From NCBI RefSeq assembly GCF_028882255.1, contig NZ_JARBUY010000001.1:1146344-1210343 (forward strand): a stretch of 64,000 nt of DNA, read 5' to 3'. Shown here in pieces: positions 16,016-24,930 of this stretch; position 1 is the first letter of the stretch, and each line of letters starts with the position of its first letter. The DNA is from Maribacter polysaccharolyticus. GTDB taxonomy: Bacteria; Bacteroidota; Bacteroidia; Flavobacteriales; Flavobacteriaceae. The position numbers and the translations under genes are program-made. The notes under the pieces are model-generated. The model saw only the letters and a program-made list of their open reading frames with translations. It was not told the origin of the DNA and ran no database searches.

Positions 16016-16351
16016 ATGAATTCTGAATTAAATACAAGCCTTTTAGCAGGCATGCTTAAAACAAAAAGAGGTAGTACTGGATTAAGAGATACAGCTGCCC
16101 AAATAGGAGATATTAGCTCCGCAACACTTTCAAGAATAGAACAAGGGAAACTTCCTGATGTAGAAACTTTTATCAAAATTTGTAAATGGCTTGAAGTAAC
16201 TACAGAAACTTTTATCATTTCGAACAAAGAACAAAAAGTAACGTCCTCAAAAGACAAAATATTAGCTCATTTACGCGCTGATAGAGAATTAGACCCAGAT
16301 ACGATGAGAATGTTAACTCAAGTAATAGACTTGGCTTATAATAAGAAGTGA
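16016..16351 (+). CDS. XRE-family helix-turn-helix regulator
   Basis: 111 residues with one lambda-repressor-like HTH: TGLRDTAAQIGDISSATLSR, then IEQGKLPDVETFIKICKWLE. A C-terminal helical part follows (DREPDP-like DPDTMRMLTQVIDLAY). It heads an operon with an ImmA-like metallopeptidase and a reverse transcriptase and faces the Ubl operon. XRE plus ImmA/IrrE pairs (for example CapH-CapP of CBASS) are switches in which the peptidase removes the repressor on a damage or infection signal. By analogy this protein may repress both arms through the intergenic repeats. Confidence 0.85.
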   Translation: MNSELNTSLLAGMLKTKRGSTGLRDTAAQIGDISSATLSRIEQGKLPDVETFIKICKWLEVTTETFIISNKEQKVTSSKDKILAHLRADRELDPDTMRMLTQVIDLAYNKK

Positions 16352-16352
16352 T

Positions 16353-16940
16353 TTGGCAAAAAAGAATTATTTGAAAAGAGGTTTTAAGGCAAAAGCAGAA
16401 AGAATTTCAAATAAATTCAGAGCTGAATTAGGTCTAGAGTTTAATCAGCCATTATGTGGGTTTGAACTTGCTAAACATCTTAATATTGAAGTTATGTCTC
16501 CAGAAATTTTGGGTTTAGATAATCAACAACTTGATGTTTTAATGGGTAATAGCAAAGAAAGTTCAGGTTGGTCGGCTTTGACTATGACCAATTATAATGA
16601 CAAAAAAATTATTATTCATAATACAAGAGCAAGTGAAGCCAGACAGCAAAGTGATTTAATGCATGAGTTAGCGCATATAATATGTGAGCATGAAATCGTT
16701 GTTCCAAAAGGAGTGGTCCTTCCAAGTTATATGAGATATTACGATAGAAATCAAGAAGCAGAAGCTGAATATCTTGGTTCAGCTTTACAATTACCTAGAG
16801 AGTGTTTGGTTTGGGCTTTAACTACTGGTAATATGTCTAAAAAAGAGATATCAACTAATTATTCTGCTAGCTTACAAATGGTTAATTATAGAATTAATAC
16901 AACTGGTATTAGAAAACAGATAAAATATATTAGAGCTTAA
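16353..16940 (+). CDS. ImmA/IrrE-family metallopeptidase
   Basis: 195 residues with the zinc-protease motif HELAH at 104-108 (SDLMHELAHIICEHE) and the downstream Glu-rich RNQEAEAEYLGSALQLPREC, the third-ligand helix of the ImmA family. The predicted start is TTG, two bases after the XRE stop; the first ATG in frame is too far in to be the start, so TTG is favoured and translation is probably coupled. It likely cleaves the XRE protein encoded just upstream. ImmA-type DNA-damage responses are known from ICEBs1 and CapP; the trigger here is unknown. Confidence 0.85.
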   Translation: MAKKNYLKRGFKAKAERISNKFRAELGLEFNQPLCGFELAKHLNIEVMSPEILGLDNQQLDVLMGNSKESSGWSALTMTNYNDKKIIIHNTRASEARQQSDLMHELAHIICEHEIVVPKGVVLPSYMRYYDRNQEAEAEYLGSALQLPRECLVWALTTGNMSKKEISTNYSASLQMVNYRINTTGIRKQIKYIRA

Positions 16941-16942
16941 GT

Positions 16943-18172
16943 TTGACACTACTAGAGGAATTATCAAATAAAGATTTCTTATTTGAGGCATGGAACCAAT
17001 TAAAGAAAGAGAATGAAGATTCCCATGGATTATCTGGGCTTACAATAAAAGAGTTTCAAGAAAATCTTACTACTAATATTTTCAATATTAGACGCTTTCT
17101 AAAAAAAGGAAGCTATAATTTTTCCCCGAATAGAGCGGCTGTAATAAAAAAAGAAAATGGGAAGTACAGACCATTACAAATACCAGAAATTCGAGATAGA
17201 GTTGTTCTTAAAGCGTTAGCCATCCTTCTTGAAGAAAATCTCAAAGAATTACTTAAAGACAGCGAAGGCATAAGTTATGCATATCAAAAAGGGAAAGGTG
17301 TAAAGCAAGCCGTACTTCAAATGAAAAGCGTTTTTGACCAAGGAAAGCAAATAATACTTAAAGCTGATATTGTTAACTTTTTTGAAGAAGTTGATAAAGA
17401 TTCACTTTTAAAGAATAAAATATTTCCGAACCTTAAAGATAAAACAATAAATTTTTTAATAATAAACGCTCTTAATCAAAAGCTTGGAGGATTAAAACGC
17501 CTTGGCAAAAAGCATAAAGAATTGTTTAAAAATGCAGGAAAAGGTATTCCTCAAGGTAATCCACTTTCTCCATTGCTCTCAAATGTTTATTTGGCGGACT
17601 TTGATAGTTACATGAAAAATGAAAACCATCCAATGGTGAGATATGCAGATGACTTCATTGTTTTGTTTGATAATCTCGAGAATGCAGAAGATGGATATAA
17701 TCATATTTCTGAATACTTAACTAATGAACTTGGATTAGAAATTCATGAGTTAGATGAGAAAGATATGGGAAAAACCACTATTGTAAATCCGTTTAATCAA
17801 ACTTTATCCTTTCTATCTATACGTTTTGATGGCAAAAAATTATTACCGCCACGAAATTCTATTCCATATCTAAAAAGCAAAATTGCTAAAGAAGTTAAGA
17901 GAGGTGAGCTTAATGAAGACACTTTTAATTCAGTTTATACAATTATTACAAATTGGATTGCTTTATACTCGTATTTGGAAATAGACATATATTTTGATGC
18001 GATTGATAATTATTTTGTAACAGTATTGAAGAAAAAATTTGGTTATGAAAAGATTAAAACCACTAACTGTAAGAAATTAAAAGCTAGATATTTTAAGGAA
18101 AGAAGTAAAAAAAATAAAGCTCCTTTTTGGAAAAAAATATTACCTTCTTTCTCAAACTCAAAAAGTATATAA
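16943..18172 (+). CDS. Stand-alone reverse transcriptase of group-II-like type
   Basis: 409 residues, TTG start two bases after the ImmA stop. Fingers and palm motifs are complete: YRPLQIPEIRDRVVLKAL, GISYAYQKGKGVKQAV, ILKADIVNFFEEVDKDSL (first catalytic Asp about 142), GKGIPQGNPLSPLLSN and VRYADDFIVLF (YADD at 234-237), then FLSIRFDG. A thumb-like tail of about 110 residues follows, ending in a basic stretch. There is no maturase, HNH or other added domain, and no group II intron domain V was seen around it. It is not an intron ORF but the third gene of an operon, as in defence-type or unknown-group RTs. Confidence 0.88.
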   Translation: MTLLEELSNKDFLFEAWNQLKKENEDSHGLSGLTIKEFQENLTTNIFNIRRFLKKGSYNFSPNRAAVIKKENGKYRPLQIPEIRDRVVLKALAILLEENLKELLKDSEGISYAYQKGKGVKQAVLQMKSVFDQGKQIILKADIVNFFEEVDKDSLLKNKIFPNLKDKTINFLIINALNQKLGGLKRLGKKHKELFKNAGKGIPQGNPLSPLLSNVYLADFDSYMKNENHPMVRYADDFIVLFDNLENAEDGYNHISEYLTNELGLEIHELDEKDMGKTTIVNPFNQTLSFLSIRFDGKKLLPPRNSIPYLKSKIAKEVKRGELNEDTFNSVYTIITNWIALYSYLEIDIYFDAIDNYFVTVLKKKFGYEKIKTTNCKKLKARYFKERSKKNKAPFWKKILPSFSNSKSI

Positions 18173-18179
18173 AGTAACC

Positions 18180-18639
18180 ATTCCACACACATTATGCTTC
18201 CCTCCTACGTCGTCGCATAAAAAGTGTTCCATTAACATTGTAGAAGAAACTTTTAGAATAATTTTTTTAAAGAAACTGTAGTAACAACTATCGCTTTTAA
18301 CCAAAGCACAAGTTGCATAACGCGGTATATTATAATACATTTTGTATTATTGGTTTAGCCAGTGGCTGAAGCAATAATCAAGAAAGCTGGTGCGTTGTCA
18401 TAATTTGAACAAGGTTTAATCCACCTGTAGCCTTACCCAATAATATGAGCAAGCCAAACATTTTTTTCTTCTTTTCCGACAAAACAACTTTAAGCCTATT
18501 AATTCCCGTTTTGGAGATTTCTGTTAGCATATTAAGCAATATATATTTAAATATTAACCTAAAATTACATTTAAACAGTGTTTATTTATAAAGTATTTAA
18601 CAAATATTATCATTTCACACACATTACTCTTCCCTCTTA
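18180..18639. repeat. Direct repeat pair (28 bp, 24 matches) flanking an XRE pseudogene
   Basis: ATTCCACACACATTATGCTT at 18180 recurs as ATTTCACACACATTACTCTT at 18612, both followed by CCCTC-T-TA. They begin a few bases after the reverse transcriptase stop and enclose the decayed regulator gene below. The pair could be a trace of a duplication or of a cassette junction. A short RNA partner of the RT in this interval is possible, but I see no strong structure. Confidence 0.45.
18355..18530 (-). pseudogene. Decayed XRE-type regulator gene
   Basis: From ATG at 18530 the frame reads MLTEISKTGINRLKVVLSEK and then K-rich sequence, matching the start of small Bacteroidetes XRE regulators (INRLKVVLAEK type). 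It then shifts: the next frame gives NVWLAHIIG, stop, GYRWIKPCSNYDNAPAFLII, ASATG, stop, aligning with the HTH and the following NTxQPxLETLxxIA segment of such proteins. A frameshift in an A-run and a nonsense codon make it non-functional. Confidence 0.6.
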
Positions 18640-18694
18640 TCAGCAGTCAGTTAATAAGGATTCTATTATAATTTAACCAAGAGTGCCGTTCGTT

Positions 18695-19900
18695 TTAATT
18701 TTTTGAATTTTCATCTTCAAGCTTTATGCTAAAGCCTCCTACAAACCTTATCGAGAAAAGGAACTGAGTGTCTGTAAGCCCTTCGACATCATTTCTACCT
18801 GCTCCACCTATCATTGGCATTGAAAACTCCGCGATAATATTGTTTAACCTAAAACCAAATGAAGGTTCAATACCACTAAAACTTGTGTCAGTCGTTCCCA
18901 AAAATTGATTTCTTATTAAATTGTTTGTTGGAGATGAGATATCACCAGTCAATTCTCTAAAAGTATAATTTAAACCCAGCCTTACACTGTATTTTCTCCT
19001 ATTTTTAACATCACGAATTTTATTATTTGGCAAAAATTCGTGAAACAGTCCAAACCTTAAATTCACCGCACCTGCATATCTGCTTTTGTCTACCTCCTCA
19101 TCGGCAAAGTTCCAAAGAACATTCGATGCATTAATTCTAAAATTTGCACCACTTATCCATTTTGTAATCCATCCACCCTTTACCCACAATAATTCTGGGT
19201 TAAAGTAAACATCAGAATTTATGAAAACTGATTGTTTAGAACTTACCGGGTTTAAAACATAATTGCCGAATAATCTTGTATTAGACACATTGCCATCGTC
19301 TAAGATAGCCTCAAGCGAATCAACACTTGATGCAACATTTATATAAGCTTCCATGTCTAAACTCTCAAAAAACCTTTTGAAATTCTTATCTATGGTCATA
19401 TTCTTCGTTGCATTACTTATTGTAATTTTTTCTTTTTCAAGCTCTTTTTTCTCTTCTTCTAGTTCTTTTTGTCTATCTACTAAATCAGAAGAGCTATTTT
19501 CTATTTTAATTTTTTTGCCTATTTTTTCGATTTTGACCTTTAAACGTTTTAGCTCTCTTTCTAAATTATTTTTCTTTTTTAACTTTAGAAATAGTTCCTT
19601 ATCCTGATAAAACAATTCCTTTTGTTCTTCACTCTTGTTTAAAAAGTATCTTTCAAAAATGACTCCCAAACCAGCCGATCCCTGAACTTCATCAGTTGCC
19701 TCGCTAAGATTTGCCTGTAAATTTGCTGTACCAACAAAATCAATATAGAATTGGTTAGGTCCGTTTGTTGGAATGGATTTTTTGTCAATCTCTGTTATAT
19801 TTTCATTCAAATAACCATTTGAAGAATCTTGAAAATATGCATTGGATTGCTGAAGAGAAATAAAACTCATCAAAAACATAAGTGTGATTTTACTTTTCAT
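18695..19900 (-). CDS. Predicted outer-membrane beta-barrel protein with a coiled-coil insert
   Basis: 401 residues. A Sec signal peptide (MKSKITLMFLMSFISLQQSN, cleavage after NA) is followed by FYIDFVGTANLQANL, an acidic/basic coiled coil at about 95-160 (ELEEEKKELEKEKI, LERELKRLKVKIEKIGKKIK), and a C-terminal half of alternating strands (YSVRLGLNYTFRELTG, NNIIAEFSMPMIGG, FLFSIRFVGGFSIKLE) typical of small barrels. I do not recognise the family. It lies downstream of the RT region on the opposite strand and may be unrelated to the Ubl/RT module. Confidence 0.6.
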   Translation of the reverse strand: MKSKITLMFLMSFISLQQSNAYFQDSSNGYLNENITEIDKKSIPTNGPNQFYIDFVGTANLQANLSEATDEVQGSAGLGVIFERYFLNKSEEQKELFYQDKELFLKLKKKNNLERELKRLKVKIEKIGKKIKIENSSSDLVDRQKELEEEKKELEKEKITISNATKNMTIDKNFKRFFESLDMEAYINVASSVDSLEAILDDGNVSNTRLFGNYVLNPVSSKQSVFINSDVYFNPELLWVKGGWITKWISGANFRINASNVLWNFADEEVDKSRYAGAVNLRFGLFHEFLPNNKIRDVKNRRKYSVRLGLNYTFRELTGDISSPTNNLIRNQFLGTTDTSFSGIEPSFGFRLNNIIAEFSMPMIGGAGRNDVEGLTDTQFLFSIRFVGGFSIKLEDENSKN

Positions 19901-20480
19901 AATAATAATTTTAGTTAGTCAAAATTCAATTCTAAAAACATAATGAATATCCCCCTTTTAAGGGTATATCTGAAGGCGCTTAAATTGTGGGGGGAAGTAA
20001 AATGTAGGAAGTCAATTATCTGGAGATCAACAAGTTATTAAATATATATAACAAGATAATGTACAAAAACCATATAAATTCCGAGGTTTTTCTACCATTT
20101 CATACACTTTTTCTTACAAAACTTGGTGTTTTTAAAAAAGCTGTTCAGATAAAAATTTAAATAAAAGAGAAAGGTAAAATATGCCTGCGCACCAACACGC
20201 TAAAAAAAACAAAGATTCCCAATCTTTACTTTTTATGCCGTGCCCAAAGCAAAGTGTTATAACCTAAGACATTATAGGTAATTCCACTCTATTACTAAAA
20301 CATATATAGTTAACATGTTATTTCACAACTCTTTGCATTACGCCTTTCGGAAATATTTTTAAGGTTGCAATTGCAACTTCCTGCAATATGTATCAAAAAA
20401 GAAGAACTCTTTACATAATACTCTTTTTGCAAAGCGTCTTACATAATTCCAACACGATATTCTTTATGACCTTCATTATT
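19901..20480. other. Intergenic, no gene; two TTACATAAT words
   Basis: 580 AT-rich bases between the barrel protein and the amidase. TTACATAAT occurs at 20411 and 20439, the reverse complement of the ATTATGTAA words near 13.1-13.35 kb. GGTTGCAATTGCAACTTCC near 20363 is a 14-bp palindrome core. No open frame with coding character was found. Confidence 0.45.
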
Positions 20481-21176
20481 TCAATCCCTAATTCTTTCAT
20501 AACTATTTAATTTTTTAAATAAAATCCGAAAAATGACCAAGGCCAATGCTTTAAGACTTGCTGTATTTTGATAATATTCACTTTCATCATTATTACTCAA
20601 AAACCCCAATTCCAAAAGCACGGACGAACAATAATCAACTGTTTCCCGCAATACCTGAAAATTCTTGAACTTCACACCCCTACTCTCTAACCGCAGCTTC
20701 TTCTTCAAACCATCTTGTAGTTGAAAGCCTAACCAAATGGACCTGTCAGAATATTTGGTTTTCCGATGGGCCACATAAACTTCAATGCCTCTTGCATTTG
20801 GATTATCCGAATGATTACAATGTAAGGACACAAACAAATCAGCTTTAAGAGCTTTGGCCAGCTTTGTTCTATCCGATAAAGAAATAAGTGTATCGCTATA
20901 TCTTGTTAAATAAATATCCAAGGGTTTATCTAATTCATTATTTAACCTTAACATCTCCATGGCAATATGCAGTACCACCTCATTTTCCTTAATTCCATTT
21001 AACCCTATGGCACCAGAATCCTTTCCTCCATGTCCTGGATCGATTACCACTACTTTTTGCTGACCAAAAATTGTTTGGCACTGGAACAGTAAAATCACCA
21101 AACATAGAGCCAGGCAAAGTCGAAATCTGACGTTTTTGGGCTTTACCCCTTTCCGAAATTTTAGAGTTATCAACAT
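20481..21176 (-). CDS. N-acetylmuramoyl-L-alanine amidase (Amidase_3)
   Basis: Starting at MLITLKFRKG gives 231 residues with a signal peptide (RLCLALCLVILLFQC, cleavage near IFGQ); the further upstream ATGs add an implausible leader. The zinc amidase motifs are VVVIDPGHGGKDSGAIG, KENEVVLHIA, ADLFVSLHCNHSDN (second His) and SVLLELGFLSNNDESEY with the catalytic Glu. It cuts the amide bond between MurNAc and the stem peptide. Next to the conjugation operon and divergent from it, it probably opens the cell wall locally for the transfer channel, as amidases in Bacteroidetes ICEs are thought to do. Confidence 0.85.
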   Translation of the reverse strand: MLITLKFRKGVKPKNVRFRLCLALCLVILLFQCQTIFGQQKVVVIDPGHGGKDSGAIGLNGIKENEVVLHIAMEMLRLNNELDKPLDIYLTRYSDTLISLSDRTKLAKALKADLFVSLHCNHSDNPNARGIEVYVAHRKTKYSDRSIWLGFQLQDGLKKKLRLESRGVKFKNFQVLRETVDYCSSVLLELGFLSNNDESEYYQNTASLKALALVIFRILFKKLNSYERIRD

Positions 21177-21341
21177 AGGCCATTCCATTTCCCATATGAT
21201 TTGATGCCAATTCCCATTAAACAAAAACAATCCATATCAATTAATATTTTATTCACAATTATTTGATTATCAATATATTGAATTACAATATACAGTAATT
21301 TTCGAATAAAGAAATCAGTCTAATTTTAAATCCATTTTAAC

Positions 21342-21629
21342 ATGAAAAAATCACTGTATCCAACCCTTCTGTTTTTGCTTATTACGAATTCCATTTTTGC
21401 CCAAATCGGTGGTATCGAAGATTCGGTCAATGATGTTTCCGATACGATAAGAACCATTTTTCCCATTATTCTGGGTGTCATCTTCCTGATAGGCTTCCTG
21501 TTTAATGCAGGTCATTTCTTTGGCGAAAACGCAGACCTTAAAAAAGGAATAACCCGTGTATTGGTCTTTGTACTAATCGCAGGAGCGGTCGTTGGTATCT
21601 TCACCTATCTCATAGGCATTGTAGTATAA
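21342..21629 (+). CDS. VirB2-like/DUF4134-like conjugal transfer protein
   Basis: 95 residues: signal peptide (TLLFLLITNSIFA), a short periplasmic part (QIGGIEDSVNDVSDTIRTIF) and two hydrophobic spans (PIILGVIFLIGFLFNAGHFF and VLVFVLIAGAVVGIFTYLIG). Size and topology match VirB2-type pilin subunits and TraE of Bacteroides elements. It is the first gene of a tightly packed plus-strand operon followed by the VirB3-like and TraG genes. Confidence 0.75.
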   Translation: MKKSLYPTLLFLLITNSIFAQIGGIEDSVNDVSDTIRTIFPIILGVIFLIGFLFNAGHFFGENADLKKGITRVLVFVLIAGAVVGIFTYLIGIVV

Positions 21630-21634
21630 TCCTT

Positions 21635-21919
21635 ATGAAGAAATTCGAAGTTTATAAGAACATTAGAAAGCGGGCAATGATATTTGGGCTTCCGGTATCG
21701 TTGTTTTCCCTCATGATGGTTTCAATTGTGGCATCTCTTTTGGTCATCATCTTTTCATTTGGTCCGGGCATCATATTAGGCGCCTTCATATTGAATAGTT
21801 GTCTCTATATCGTTCTTATCCGATTGGCCAAAAATCCACAACCTATCCAGCTTACATATCCCTTTCCCAAAATTATCACCAACAAAAAAGTAACGTTATT
21901 CGACTATGAGGAAGATTAA
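21635..21919 (+). CDS. TraF-like/DUF4133 (VirB3-like) transfer protein
   Basis: 94 residues with two adjacent membrane spans (SLFSLMMVSIVASLLVIIFS and GPGIILGAFILNSCLYIVLI) near the N-terminus and a short cytoplasmic tail, as in VirB3 and DUF4133 proteins. It starts 5 bases after the pilin-like gene and its end overlaps the TraG ATPase start by 14 bases. It anchors the ATPase to the inner-membrane part of the channel. Confidence 0.78.
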   Translation: MKKFEVYKNIRKRAMIFGLPVSLFSLMMVSIVASLLVIIFSFGPGIILGAFILNSCLYIVLIRLAKNPQPIQLTYPFPKIITNKKVTLFDYEED

Positions 21920-24308
21920 TCTGGCATCGAACCATCCTATCGCGGACATTCGCAAAAACATATTCTTTGCCAACAATGGTAATGTGGTGCTTTGCTACAA
22001 AGTGGATTTGCCCGAAATCCATTCCCTTTCAGAAAAGGATTTTGAGGATCTCCATGGTGCCTGGTTTCAGGCCATAAAATCCCTTCCTGTCGGTACCGTC
22101 GTTCACAAACAGGATATCTATCTAAAAAAACCATATACCTCTAAACAACTTCCCTCCTGTACTTTCTTGGCAAAAGCAACCTCCGAATATTTCAAAGGGA
22201 GGGAATATATGGAACATCAATGTTACCTGTTCTTTGTCCTGACCAAAAACAAGGCACTTAACAATCCTAAATATGTCAATCCGTTTAAAATAGTCCCTAA
22301 TTCCTTTCCCAAGGAACTGGATGATACCCTTAACCGATTCCTTGGTGCTGTAAACGATTCTGTTTCTTTTATAAACAATAGCCGAAAAATTTTAATTACC
22401 TCTCTGGTGCCCGATGAAATACTAGGGCTTACGCATACATATTTCAATGGTTTCAATGATGGTTTTGATACCGATATTCTTCTAGATAAAGATCAAATCA
22501 ATATCGGTGAAAACCATTTTGATGTTCTGGCCGTCAATAGTGAATCTTGTTTTGGCAAAAACGTACTCAGCAGTAAGACCAATGAAGGTTTTACTTCTGA
22601 CGATTTTGTTTTCCATCAAGGATTTATCGACGGTCTCGGTCTGACCTTGGACGAAAACCATATCGTCAACCAAATCCTATATCTGGATAATAAACAGAAA
22701 TGGCGTAAACTACTGGACAGGAAAATTGAAGAACTGAAGAAGAGCTCCAACTTCGGTTCCCAGAACAAGGTAATACTGGGAAAAACCCAGCACATACTTG
22801 ATAAGATTAATGCTGATGATACCTCGCGGGTCATACGTGGTCAGCTCAATATCCTCTATTGGCATAAAGAGCCTAAAAAATTAGAGGGTATCACTTCCCG
22901 AATCAAGGCGGAGTTCAAGGAACTGGATATTATTCCTTACTACCCTAGGGGGCAAGAATGTTCAAATTATTTTTTAAATAGTTTTTGTGCCTTCTCCTCT
23001 CATTTTTCCAACGAGGATTTGTATGTCACAGACTTGAAACATGCCCTATGCCTGCTTATCAATAACACCACTTATAAATCAGACGAAAAGGGCATCATTT
23101 TTAATGATAGGGTATACAATGTACCTGTTTTAAAAGATGTTTGGGATGAGCGAAAGAGACGTATCAAGGCTAGGAACTTTGCCATTTTCGCACCCACCGG
23201 CGAAGGAAAGTCCTTTCTGGCCAACAACATCCTACGTCAATATTTCGAGAGCGGTGTACGTATGATCATTATCGACCTTGGGGGGTCCTACTCCAAATTC
23301 GCCAAACTTTATCCCAAAAAATACACCATACTCCGATATGAAAGCGGCCAGAATTTGGGCATCAACCCATTCTTCATAAGCCATAAAAATGACCTAACCC
23401 CAGAACGGTTAGAAGACTTATCGGTTTTCCTTTTAGAGCTCTTCGCTTCCGACCTGGACGTAACCAAGGCACAATCAGTCTCTATCAAGAAAATCCTACG
23501 CTACTATTACAAACAATCCGCAATTGGTCATTCGCTCAGTAGCTTTTATTTTTTCATAGAGGAACATAAGAAAACACTGCTCAAAACCCTTAAAATCCAT
23601 CCCGATTACTTCAACATCACCAACTTTCTGCACATTATGTCGGAGTATGTCGGAGATGGTCTATATAGCTTTCTTTTTGACGTTAGCGAAGACCAGACCT
23701 ATAAAATCGAGGACAAGCGACTTATCGTCTTTGAACTCGATGAAGTAAAGGACAACAAGGAAATCCTTTCCGTGATGTTGAAGCTTATAAAAACGGCCAT
23801 TCAACGGACGATATGGAAGAACCGATCCGAAAAGGGCATTATCCTATTCGACGAGTTTGCCAAGCAACTGAAGTTCGACAACGTACTGGAGAGTGTGGAA
23901 TTTTATTATCAGGCCATCCGGAAACAAAACGGTGCCATCGGCATCATTCTACAATCCATCAATCAGTTACCAAACAATTCGACTTCGGCAAGCATTCTTG
24001 AAAATACACAGGTCATCTACAGCCTAAACAACGAAAAGGGATATGACGAAATCGTGAAACGGTTGAATCTTTCCTCCCACGATCTGAATCAATTAAAATC
24101 CATTAAGAACAACTTGACCGGAACACGGAAGTACACCGAAATGTTCATTAAAATAGGTAAAGAGAGTAACATTTTCCGATTGGAAGTGCCGTCAGAAGTA
24201 TATGCGGCCTACTTGACCGACGGTAAAGATAACGACGCCATAATGGCACTTTATAAAAAGACGGGCTCCATGGAAGGGGCCATCAAAGAATTTATCAAGC
24301 AGTTGTAG
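21906..24308 (+). CDS. traG: TraG-family conjugation ATPase (VirB4-like)
   Basis: 800 residues, normal for the family. Walker A is FAPTGEGKSFLANN (about 429-436), Walker B is GIILFDEFAKQL (about 644-650), followed by RKQNGAIGIILQSINQLPNN, the arginine-finger/sensor part of VirB4 proteins. It powers assembly of the type IV secretion channel at the inner membrane. It is VirB4-like, not the VirD4 coupling protein, which I do not find in the window. Confidence 0.92.
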   Translation: MRKINLASNHPIADIRKNIFFANNGNVVLCYKVDLPEIHSLSEKDFEDLHGAWFQAIKSLPVGTVVHKQDIYLKKPYTSKQLPSCTFLAKATSEYFKGREYMEHQCYLFFVLTKNKALNNPKYVNPFKIVPNSFPKELDDTLNRFLGAVNDSVSFINNSRKILITSLVPDEILGLTHTYFNGFNDGFDTDILLDKDQINIGENHFDVLAVNSESCFGKNVLSSKTNEGFTSDDFVFHQGFIDGLGLTLDENHIVNQILYLDNKQKWRKLLDRKIEELKKSSNFGSQNKVILGKTQHILDKINADDTSRVIRGQLNILYWHKEPKKLEGITSRIKAEFKELDIIPYYPRGQECSNYFLNSFCAFSSHFSNEDLYVTDLKHALCLLINNTTYKSDEKGIIFNDRVYNVPVLKDVWDERKRRIKARNFAIFAPTGEGKSFLANNILRQYFESGVRMIIIDLGGSYSKFAKLYPKKYTILRYESGQNLGINPFFISHKNDLTPERLEDLSVFLLELFASDLDVTKAQSVSIKKILRYYYKQSAIGHSLSSFYFFIEEHKKTLLKTLKIHPDYFNITNFLHIMSEYVGDGLYSFLFDVSEDQTYKIEDKRLIVFELDEVKDNKEILSVMLKLIKTAIQRTIWKNRSEKGIILFDEFAKQLKFDNVLESVEFYYQAIRKQNGAIGIILQSINQLPNNSTSASILENTQVIYSLNNEKGYDEIVKRLNLSSHDLNQLKSIKNNLTGTRKYTEMFIKIGKESNIFRLEVPSEVYAAYLTDGKDNDAIMALYKKTGSMEGAIKEFIKQL

Positions 24309-24343
24309 ACTGCATTTAATATTAACAACCAAAAATCAAGAAA

Positions 24344-24925
24344 ATGAAACACATCATTAAAAAAATAATGCTATCCGTATTAGTTGCCATTGTAGTGAAT
24401 GGCCATGCTATGGCCCAAGGGATGCCGGTATATGATAATACCAATTTCATCAGTTTGACCAAATCCCTTATTGAAACTGCAAAACAGACCTCGCAACTTC
24501 TAAAGACTGTAGATTTTCTAAAACAACAAAAAGAGAACATTGACAAGGTGAACAATGTGATCAAACAATTGAAAGCGATAAGGGAACTCGCCAAGAACAA
24601 CCAACGGCTATACGAAGTTGTTCAAAATGATTTAAGGCAAATCCTGAACTCCCCTTTTATAAAACCTGATGAAGTTACCCGTATATCGGATTCTTTCGAT
24701 GCCATTCTTCAAAACTCTATAGAGGGTATGGAATATATCGACCAAATATTGTCCAGTGATAATTTGAAGATGACAGATGCGGAGCGTGCCGAAGTCCTTA
24801 AAGAACAGGAATTACAATCCAAGGAAATGGTAGCGGAAATTGAGGCAAAGACCAGACGCTACCGAGAGATAATTGCATTTCGAGAGATGCAACACACAAT
24901 CAATAATAGAGAAACCAATTACTAA
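24344..24925 (+). CDS. VirB5-like (TraI/DUF4141-type) transfer protein
   Basis: 193 residues: signal peptide (MLSVLVAIVVNGHAMA, cleavage at MAQG) and an all-helical periplasmic body (LTKSLIETAKQTSQLLKTVD, LNSPFIKPDEVTRISDSFDA, KMTDAERAEVLKEQE). The helix pattern and position between the VirB4 and TraJ genes match the TraI/DUF4141 slot of Bacteroidetes conjugation operons, a minor pilus component. Sequence resemblance is weaker than for the neighbours. Confidence 0.65.
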   Translation: MKHIIKKIMLSVLVAIVVNGHAMAQGMPVYDNTNFISLTKSLIETAKQTSQLLKTVDFLKQQKENIDKVNNVIKQLKAIRELAKNNQRLYEVVQNDLRQILNSPFIKPDEVTRISDSFDAILQNSIEGMEYIDQILSSDNLKMTDAERAEVLKEQELQSKEMVAEIEAKTRRYREIIAFREMQHTINNRETNY

Positions 24926-24930
24926 CAACC

